Positions 1-6,080 of a DNA stretch of 14,421 bases are shown here, piece after piece (within the stretch, counting starts at the first letter, position 1; each line of letters begins with the position of its first letter). Made by a program: the position numbers and the translations under genes. Source of the stretch: an uncultured Ureaplasma sp. (GTDB lineage: Bacteria > Bacillota_I > Bacilli_A > Mycoplasmatales > Mycoplasmoidaceae); assembly GCA_910589685.1 (NCBI GenBank), contig CAJUTA010000029.1:1-14421 (forward strand), in the 5' to 3' direction. Below the pieces are notes generated by a model. It did no database searches, was not told where the DNA came from, and saw only the letters and a list, made by a program, of their open reading frames with translations.

Positions 1-69
1 AATAGCATGAAGAAGAAAACAATTAAAATCTTCTTCAATGATGGTACAGGTGGAATTACACTTAGCTAA
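1..69 (+). CDS. possible C-terminal end of a plus-strand gene (partial)
   Basis: Reading from base 1 on the plus strand gives 22 codons ending in TAA, with the tail KIFFNDGTGGITLS. The 5' part lies outside the window. I do not recognise the protein. The codons include AAG, ATC and TTC, a little less A/T-biased than neighbouring genes. A second open plus frame (2-88, with one UGA) overlaps it, so the choice of frame is not secure; a stretch this short could be open by chance. If real, the gene converges with the minus-strand array. Confidence 0.3.
   Translation, partial: NSMKKKTIKIFFNDGTGGITLS
8..37 (+). repeat. 9-bp inverted repeat
   Basis: TGAAGAAGA (8-16) and TCTTCTTCA (29-37) are perfect reverse complements separated by 12 bases. 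No T-run follows, so it is not a typical terminator. It lies inside the possible plus-strand reading frame and may be a by-product of Lys-rich and Phe codons. Confidence 0.35.
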
Positions 70-157
70 TCAAGTGAAATTTATTTAATAACACCTAGTA
101 AATCAATTAAACTTTAAAAAAATATTTAATTAAATTAATAAAATTAACAATTAAAAA

Positions 158-176
158 ATCCCTCTTTTTGAGGGAT
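158..176 (-). terminator. rho-independent terminator closing the minus-strand array
   Basis: On the minus strand ATCCCTC, an AAAAA loop and GAGGGAT form a perfect 7-bp stem with four G/C pairs, unusual in such AT-rich DNA. TTTTTTAA follows directly. It lies 21 bases past the stop of the small membrane protein gene and is the natural end of the argS transcript. On the plus strand only CTAGTTT follows, so it is a weak terminator for the converging gene. Confidence 0.85.
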
Positions 177-197
177 CTAGTTTGAAGTTAAATAAAA

Positions 198-374
198 TTA
201 GTTCAAAACTGCAGAAACAATTAATAAAATTGCACAAATCACGTTAACAGCTGGAATCAATGCAATTAAAGAAATTAATTTTTCACGTTTTGTTGCATCT
301 TTTGCTAAGAAGAAATATAGCAAAGGTCCTAAAATAGGAATTAATACTAAGATTGATAATATAATTTTTTTCAT
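198..374 (-). CDS. small two-helix membrane protein, unknown function
   Basis: The frame encodes 58 residues starting MKKIILSILV. Two hydrophobic segments (about residues 4-24 and 35-57) flank a short charged loop, AKDATKREK. The pattern suggests a small integral membrane protein with two helices; a signal peptide is less likely because the second segment reaches the C-terminus. I do not recognise the family. It starts 27 bases after argS stops and is the last gene before the terminator at 158-176. No Shine-Dalgarno sequence precedes the ATG; instead an extended -10 element sits just upstream, so it may have its own leaderless transcript as well as read-through from argS. The single clean ATG, coding character and terminator position support it as a real gene. 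Confidence 0.6.
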   Translation of the reverse strand: MKKIILSILVLIPILGPLLYFFLAKDATKREKLISLIALIPAVNVICAILLIVSAVLN

Positions 375-380
375 ATTTTT

Positions 381-389
381 ATTATATCA
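381..389 (-). promoter_or_regulatory. candidate extended -10 promoter for the small membrane protein
   Basis: The minus strand reads TGATATAAT, that is TGn followed by a perfect TATAAT, in the gap after argS. Six bases separate the hexamer from the ATG, so transcription would begin at or next to the start codon. No convincing -35 element is seen. TATAAT arises easily by chance in this DNA; the TGn extension and the position are the main support. Confidence 0.4.
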
Positions 390-401
390 ATTATTAAATA
401 A

Positions 402-2045
402 TTAAATCTTAATATTTAATAAATTTAAAGTATTTTTTAAAACAATTTGAGCACAATAAATTAAAGTTAATTGTTGATCAGCAATTTTTTTATCAATTCG
501 TAATTGTTCAAGATATGTATGAATTAATTTAGCAACTGTTAATACATAGTTAACCAATTTTTGAATATCCAAATTTTTAAAAGTATAAATTATTGTTTGT
601 TTGAAAAATTGCATTGCATTAATTAAATTACGTTCAACTTCGCTATTTAATGAGTCATAATTTAAATTGTCTTTAAAAACAAAGTTTGCTTTTTCTAAAA
701 TTTTGTTTGCTCTAACATTTGCATATTTTATATAGTAGTAAGAATTGTTATTATCTTCTTTTGTTGCAACATCAATATCTATTTCCAAGTGACTATTATT
801 GCTTGCTGAGATTAAATTTCACTTTGTAATTTCTTTTCCAAGTAATTCAATTAAATCAGAAAGAACCAATGATTGACCAGAACGTTTAGACATTTTAAAT
901 TCTTGACCATTCTTAGTTAATTTAACCATTTGAATGAATAAAAATTTATATTTTTCATCAATATTTTTATGACCCAAAGCAGTTAATACCGCTTTAACAC
1001 GATTTGTATAACCATAGTGATCAGACCCAAGAACAATAACTGCTTGAGTAACTTTTTCATTGCGAGTAAATTTATAATCATGATAATAAATATCTGGTAG
1101 GAAATAAGTCATTAATCCATTAGATTTGATTAAAACACGATCTTTATCATCTAAATAATTTGTACTTTTAAATCAAAGTGCTCCATCTTTTTTATAAAGA
1201 CTATCTTTCAATTTATCTAATAAATGTTCAATTTTTTTAGGTTCATCATGAGTAGATTGTTCACTGAAATATTCATCGATATAAATATCTAATTTAGATA
1301 AATCATTTTTAATTTGGTCTAATAAAATATTTCTAGCAAATCAACGAATTTCAAATCTAGAATCATCATCTTCAATTAAAAATTGATCATTAATTTTTAA
1401 ATTAATAAATTTATCAGCATATTTTTCTTTTAATTTGTTTGCTACATAAACAATTTCTTCGCCATGATAACTATCCTGTGGCAATTCAACTGGTAAATTA
1501 TAACTTTGTAAATAACGAACCAAAACTGAAGATGCAAGAATATTCATTTGATTACCAGCATCATTAACAACATAATCACGGATTACATCATAGCCAACTT
1601 TATCATATAGTCTTGATGTTACTTCTCCAAACATAGCATTTCTACCATGTCCAATATGTAAATAACCTGTTGGATTTGCAGAAACATATTCAATTGATGC
1701 AATTTCATTTTTTCTAGGAAAGTTTGGAAAATTATCTTTTTCTTTATTTATTTCAAAAAATAAAGTTTTGAATGTATTTGATTTCATTGTGAAATTTATG
1801 AAACCAGGTTTAACAACTTCAATTTTTAAAAAAAATGAATTATCAATTTTTTCAACTATTTTATTTGCAATTTCAATTGGATTCATTTCTTTAAATCCAT
1901 TTTCTTTTTTCAATACCATTGCAACATTTGTATTGAAATCACCAAATTTTAAAAACTTCGATTGATCAATATTGTAATCAATTAATGGAAAATTATTTTC
2001 TTTTAAACTAGAATTAATAACATTTTTTATTTCATCAATAATCAT
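402..2045 (-). CDS. argS: arginyl-tRNA synthetase
   Basis: This 547-residue class I synthetase charges tRNA-Arg with arginine in the cytoplasm, and its length is normal for the family. It has an N-terminal tRNA-recognition region, the signature HIGH at residues 130-133 within GYLHIGHGRNA, KMSKR at 384-388, and a C-terminal DALR anticodon-binding domain recognisable from SHLEIDID and YYYIKYANVRA. In-frame UGA codons at plus positions 1341-1343, 1173-1175 and 819-821 fall in FEI-RW-FA, AL-W-F and TK-W-NL contexts, so they encode Trp; with the standard code the gene would break into pieces. The ATG lies 2 bases after the dnaI stop, with only a weak purine-rich stretch upstream, so translation probably depends on coupling to dnaI. 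Confidence 0.97.
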
Positions 2046-2047
2046 AC

Positions 2048-2944
2048 TTATAAAGAACTCTTTCTTAAATCTGGACCGATTAATTCAATTACGTTATTTT
2101 CTACTAAATTTTCAATTGTATTAATAAATTTATCTAATTGAATGCTATCTCTATTGGTTCATTTATAGTTTAATTTTAACTTTTCTAAACTAAAATTACT
2201 AATAAAATAAACTGGCATTTTGTTAATTAGACGATACTGAAAAATAGGTAGCAACATATCTATATGGATATAATTACTAAACTTTTCCATCCCTAATTCA
2301 TCAACTACCAAAATATTTGAATTTTTCATTTTTTGAAAATATTGCTCATGATATTGTCCGCGTTCTTCTCATGAATTAGATTTTTTAATTTCGCGAACAA
2401 TTTTGGGAATATCAACAAATGAAACAGTTAAACCAGAATCTGCTAAATCATTGGCAAATAATGCCATTATATATGTTTTACCAATATTAAAATTCCCATA
2501 CAAATAAAAACCAAAATAATTTCTATTTTTCATTTGATTGCAAATACAATCTATTAATGGTTTTTGAAAACTATATAATTGCTTTTTATCTTTTAAAAAT
2601 TTGATATTTGTTTCATCTGTTGTTGATGAAGAAATAATTTTTTGATCATAATCACAAATTAAATAATTTAATAAATAATTTCAACTCTTTTTATTTAAGA
2701 TTGATTTTTTACAGGATGTGTATTGAATTTTTATATGACCATTTTTATCACGATAAAATTCTTCATGCATATTACTTTCATTAATACAAAAAGAATCTTG
2801 AGATTCGTTGCATTCTTTTAAATTATTGCTTATTTCAATAATTTTCAAATAATTTTGAATAATTTCTTCATCAGTAAAATTTAATTCATTGATGAATTTA
2901 TTCTTTTTTCGAATTGAATCAAAATCAATCTTGTTATTATTCAT
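2048..2944 (-). CDS. dnaI: primosomal helicase loader DnaI (AAA+ ATPase)
   Basis: The 298-residue protein matches Firmicutes DnaI (about 311 in Bacillus), the ATPase that loads the replicative helicase during initiation and restart. The N-terminal part carries spaced Cys/His residues (C45, C53, H60 or H70, C78) resembling the zinc-binding, helicase-contacting domain. The C-terminal AAA+ domain has Walker A GNFNIGKT (150-157), Walker B ILVVDEL (211-217) and a sensor-like FISNFS (247-252). The frame ends IGPDLRKSSL. UGA is used as Trp, for example at 2681-2683 (residue 88). The start overlaps the dnaB stop by 8 bases (ATGAATAA), which indicates translational coupling and matches the dnaB-dnaI pair of Bacillus. 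argS follows after 2 bases. Confidence 0.92.
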
Positions 2945-4157
2945 TATTTTTACCTAAATTATTAGTAATAATTTCATCAAATGAAATGTAATTTTTATCA
3001 ATTTTAGAGTTATCAATATCATTATAACTACTAGTTGAATTGAACAACGAAGTAGGAATTTTAATGTGTGCACTCACATATCTTAAATATAATATTACAT
3101 TTTCAATATTATCAATCCCTAAATTATTAATTGTTGAACATAACTTATAAATATAGTTGGGTTCAATTCTTCCAGAGTTCTTATAAATTGAATAATCACA
3201 TACAACATTAATAAATGCATCTGATAGATTGAATGTTTTCTTAATTGAATCAATCATATGAGCAACATTTGGAGTAATATTTGATTTAGTTAATAATAGC
3301 AAATAGTTATATGGATTAAATTTTTTGTAATCAGCAATAATTTCATGACATTCTTTTAAATCTTTATTGATATCAAATACATTATAACTACGATGTAATG
3401 TTGCATCATTTTTGATTTGATTATCTTGCTTAATAACTTCAATTGAACTTAATAATAAATCCAAATCAACATCACATAGATCATTCTTACAAATTGAAGA
3501 TTTATAAATAACATCATAAAGATTATTCTCATTCAATAAATTTATTGAATAATTTTCACCAATTATTTCTTTGCAAGTATTATCAATTCTAATTTTTTTG
3601 TTAAACATAACAATTAGTTTTGAACTAATTTTATTTCAATCAAGATATACATTGTTTTTTTCAATAAATAAATTTGTTTCATTCAAAGAATCAATTGATG
3701 ATTCTAACAATAAATAATCACTAGGAATAACTTCATAATTATAGTAATATTGTAAATTTTCGTAATTATTTCGCCCAATTTTATTGATTAATAATTGTTT
3801 TAATTTTGGATTATTAATAAATTCGCAATAATGTAATGGTTGAATTAATTTAATAATTAAGTTTGAGCCACTAGAAAATAACTGAATCAAGCCAACTGCA
3901 GATAGTTTATTTAAATTACTAAATATTTTTTGTAAATTTCAATTCAAAGAATTTTTTAGTTCATTAATATTATTACAAGGATTAAGCTTACTAGTAAGAA
4001 CTATTCTTTTTATACTTCATAGATAGTTGTATAGATAATTTGCTTCAATGCCAATAATTGGCGAGTATAATTGAGTTAATGAATCATGATTTATTTGGAG
4101 CAAAACATCTCCATAAATGCTAATATGCTCATTATTTTCCAATACTTTTAAATGCAT
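2937..4157 (-). CDS. dnaB: replication initiation / membrane attachment protein DnaB
   Basis: The 406-residue protein is a Firmicutes-type DnaB, the DNA-remodelling partner of DnaD and DnaI in helicase loading; it is not the replicative helicase. The N-terminus, MHLKVLENNE then DSLTQLYSPIIGIEANYLY, is the family's winged-helix opening. The rest is poorly conserved and Asn/Ile/Asp-rich, ending GKNNE. In-frame UGA codons (for example 4017-4019 in YL-W-SIKR, and 3636-3638) must be Trp. The ATG at 4157 follows GGGGAAAATTTG, a usable ribosome site; a TTG one codon upstream is an alternative. It heads dnaB-dnaI-argS behind a 177-base leader with DnaA-box-like sites. The assignment rests on the N-terminal motif, on dnaI directly downstream and on the overlap. 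It is shorter than the Bacillus protein (about 472). Confidence 0.85.
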
Positions 4158-4248
4158 CAAATTTTCCCCATCTTTGCTACATATCCAAGTTTAATAAAAA
4201 AAATATGAAAAATTTTTAGAATTAATTTGAAATTTTTCTGGAGAATAA

Positions 4249-4257
4249 TTATCCACA
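4249..4257 (+). promoter_or_regulatory. perfect DnaA box
   Basis: TTATCCACA on the plus strand is an exact match to the DnaA-box consensus used by E. coli and Bacillus. It sits in the dnaB leader about 92 bases upstream of the dnaB ATG. I noticed no other exact copy in the window by eye on either strand. Confidence 0.6.
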
Positions 4258-4260
4258 TTG

Positions 4261-4284
4261 TTACAAGATAGAAAACGCTTGTAA
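4261..4284. repeat. 7-bp dyad next to the DnaA box (operator-like or RNA stem)
   Basis: TTACAAG (4261-4267) and CTTGTAA (4278-4284) form a perfect inverted repeat around a 10-base spacer, ATAGAAAACG. It begins 3 bases after the DnaA box. It could be a repressor operator (centre-to-centre 17 bases, under two helical turns) or a stem in the dnaB leader transcript. The protein that would bind is unknown. Confidence 0.4.
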
Positions 4285-4304
4285 ATACTATACTTTTATG
4301 AAAT

Positions 4305-4313
4305 TTTTCCACA
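4305..4313 (+). promoter_or_regulatory. near-consensus DnaA box
   Basis: TTTTCCACA differs from TTATCCACA at one position and has the same orientation as the perfect box 56 bases away. It overlaps the place where transcription from the TATAAT at 4320-4325 would start, as expected for a repressor or modulator site. Confidence 0.4.
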
Positions 4314-4334
4314 TATTAAATTATAAAAAGTGAG

Positions 4335-5162
4335 TTATTTTTGACACTTTGAGCAAAAATAAGTGCCTCGACCATTAACTTTGCTAAATGAAATTAAATT
4401 ATTACATTTAGGACAAGGTTTCCCACTACGCGTATGTACTTTTAAATACTTTTGGTATCCACCACTATCATACTCACTAAACTTATAAGAATGAATTGTG
4501 CTACCTTTGTGTTTGATTGAATCTAATAAAATTTGCTTGCTATATTTGACTATTTCACAACATTCATCATATGTAACTTTTTTGGATGGTCTAGTTGGTA
4601 AAACAAAAGATTCAAATAGAACTTCATTAACATAAATATTACCAAGACCCGCAACATTTGATTGATCTAATAAAAATGTTTTAATTGCTTGATTAGAATT
4701 TTGAATAATTGAAAATAAATAATCTGGAGTGAATGAATCATCAATCGCATCCATTGCTAACTTACTTAACCCTTTAATTGAATCGAGTTTATCTGATGAA
4801 CAAATTTCAAATGTACCAAATTTACGAGTATCATAGTATCTTAAAAGATTTTCATCATCTAAATAAAATTCAGCAATTAGTTGTGGAAAATTAGGTGAAC
4901 TATTTTTAGGTTGAACAAACAATTTACCTTCCATTCTTAGATGGATAACTAATGTAACATTATTAGTCAAATTAAAAATTAAATATTTTCCTTTTCTATT
5001 AATTGAAAGAAACTTTTGATTAACTAATTTTTTAATAAATTCACTAATTGAAACATTCTTAACTATATTTTCAAATTTGAATTTAATTTGAGTGATTGCC
5101 CTCCCAATTAAATGTTTTTTTAAATAATTAATAACTGTTTCAACTTCTGGTAATTCTGGCAT
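4335..5162 (-). CDS. fpg: formamidopyrimidine-DNA glycosylase (Fpg/MutM)
   Basis: The 275-residue enzyme removes oxidised purines such as 8-oxoguanine and formamidopyrimidines and cuts the abasic site by beta,delta-elimination. All hallmarks are present: catalytic N-terminus PELPEVE (Pro as nucleophile after Met removal, then Glu), Lys57 in RKGKY, His74 in VIHLRMEG, the helix-two-turn-helix segment LLDQSNVAGLGNIYVNE, and a C-terminal zinc finger built from CPKC and CSKC with the conserved Arg in GRGTYFC. Length is normal. A good ribosome site, AAGGATC, precedes the ATG in the 18-base gap after the exonuclease gene. It contains no Trp. Upstream neighbours dnaE and exonuclease could supply resynthesis and flap removal for the same repair pathway. 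Confidence 0.97.
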   Translation of the reverse strand: MPELPEVETVINYLKKHLIGRAITQIKFKFENIVKNVSISEFIKKLVNQKFLSINRKGKYLIFNLTNNVTLVIHLRMEGKLFVQPKNSSPNFPQLIAEFYLDDENLLRYYDTRKFGTFEICSSDKLDSIKGLSKLAMDAIDDSFTPDYLFSIIQNSNQAIKTFLLDQSNVAGLGNIYVNEVLFESFVLPTRPSKKVTYDECCEIVKYSKQILLDSIKHKGSTIHSYKFSEYDSGGYQKYLKVHTRSGKPCPKCNNLISFSKVNGRGTYFCSKCQK

Positions 5163-5180
5163 AATGATCCTTATCTATTT

Positions 5181-6080
5181 TTAAAATAATTTTATTTGTT
5201 CACTTAATAAATACTTTTCTAAATTTTTTATTTTGTATTCATGCAAGAAATTTTTAAGAGCATTAGTATCAATTTGATTAATTTTAAAATTTTCTATTTC
5301 ACTAAAAATATCAGATTGAACATTACAATTAATTGCAATGATTTTTTGAAAAATTTCAGCATTTTCTTTTGAATCAATAAATTTTGTTTGTAAACTCTTA
5401 GAAAGTAAATTTAAATTTTTATAAATATTTTCTAAAGATTTATATTTAACTAAAAGCTCGATGCCAGTTTTTTCACCAATGCCCTTTACTCCACAAATAT
5501 TATCTGATTTATCGCCCACAATTGCTTTATAATCAATAATTTGATTTGGAGTTAAACCAAAATTTAGATTAGAAAAATTATCAACTGTATTAATAATGAT
5601 ATTTGTCAAACCACTTTTAATTAGATGAACATAAGTAAAGTCATTTACTAGTTGCAACATATCCTTGTCTGAACTATAAACATCAACATGGATACTATTT
5701 TTAGACATTAAACTACAAAATGTACCAATTAAGTCATCTGCTTCATAATCTTGTAAAGCAATATGTTTGAAACCAATCATTTCAAGAGACTTCTTAATTA
5801 ATGGTATTTGATTGACTAATTCAATTGGCATTTGTTGTCTACCATCTTTATATTCTTTAAATTGATTATGTCGAAATGTTTTCTTACCATAATCAAAGGC
5901 AACTAGGCAATAGTCATAATTTTGATTACGCAATTTTAAACATGTCTCTAGCATTAATTTAACAGCATTAACTGGAATAATGTTGTTCATTACAGCATAA
6001 TCTGCTAAATTTTTCGTTGCATAAAACATACGATACATTAATGAGTTACCATCAATAACTAATGCTTTTTTATTATTCAT
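5181..6080 (-). CDS. stand-alone 5'-3' exonuclease (Pol I N-terminal type)
   Basis: The 299-residue protein matches the 5'-nuclease domain of DNA polymerase I without any polymerase domain, the usual arrangement in mollicutes. It is expected to remove RNA primers and 5' flaps. Visible features are KKALVIDGNSLMYRMFYA at the N-terminus (first metal-binding Asp), YEADDLIGT and SSDKDMLQL (acidic metal-binding clusters), then GDKSDNICGVKGIGEKTG, the metal-binding Asp pair followed by the helix-hairpin-helix. No Trp codon is present. Its ATG overlaps the dnaE stop by 8 bases (ATGAATAA), with a ribosome site GGAGAT just upstream, so it should be made together with DnaE. fpg follows after 18 bases. 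Confidence 0.93.
   Translation of the reverse strand: MNNKKALVIDGNSLMYRMFYATKNLADYAVMNNIIPVNAVKLMLETCLKLRNQNYDYCLVAFDYGKKTFRHNQFKEYKDGRQQMPIELVNQIPLIKKSLEMIGFKHIALQDYEADDLIGTFCSLMSKNSIHVDVYSSDKDMLQLVNDFTYVHLIKSGLTNIIINTVDNFSNLNFGLTPNQIIDYKAIVGDKSDNICGVKGIGEKTGIELLVKYKSLENIYKNLNLLSKSLQTKFIDSKENAEIFQKIIAINCNVQSDIFSEIENFKINQIDTNALKNFLHEYKIKNLEKYLLSEQIKLF

Larger units (their letters stand above)
4158..4334 (-). promoter_or_regulatory. dnaB-dnaI-argS leader and promoter region
   Basis: This is the largest non-coding gap in the minus-strand array. On the minus strand it holds a TATAAT hexamer (plus 4320-4325) and a second -10-like TATAGT (plus 4287-4292), neither with a good -35. Two DnaA-box-like sequences and a 7-bp dyad lie downstream of the first hexamer. 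I see no RNA gene, strong terminator for fpg, or small reading frame. A promoter here would let dnaB-dnaI-argS be controlled separately from the upstream repair genes. Confidence 0.55.

Noticed and set aside
1768..1965. Plus-strand 65-codon reading frame inside argS
   Set aside because: It is antisense to a well-conserved synthetase, with no ribosome site or recognisable product.
402..2045. argS broken into three frames by stop codons (pseudogene)
   Set aside because: All internal stops are TGA at Trp-compatible sites and the pieces share one frame with all motifs in order; this is UGA-Trp usage.
4158..4334. Possible replication origin, because of DnaA boxes in an AT-rich gap
   Set aside because: Only two boxes are seen, dnaA and dnaN are not nearby, and the gap is short. 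A regulatory role at dnaB is simpler.
4341..4346. Plus-strand TTGACA resembling a -35 element
   Set aside because: It lies inside the end of fpg and no gene or good -10 follows on the plus strand.
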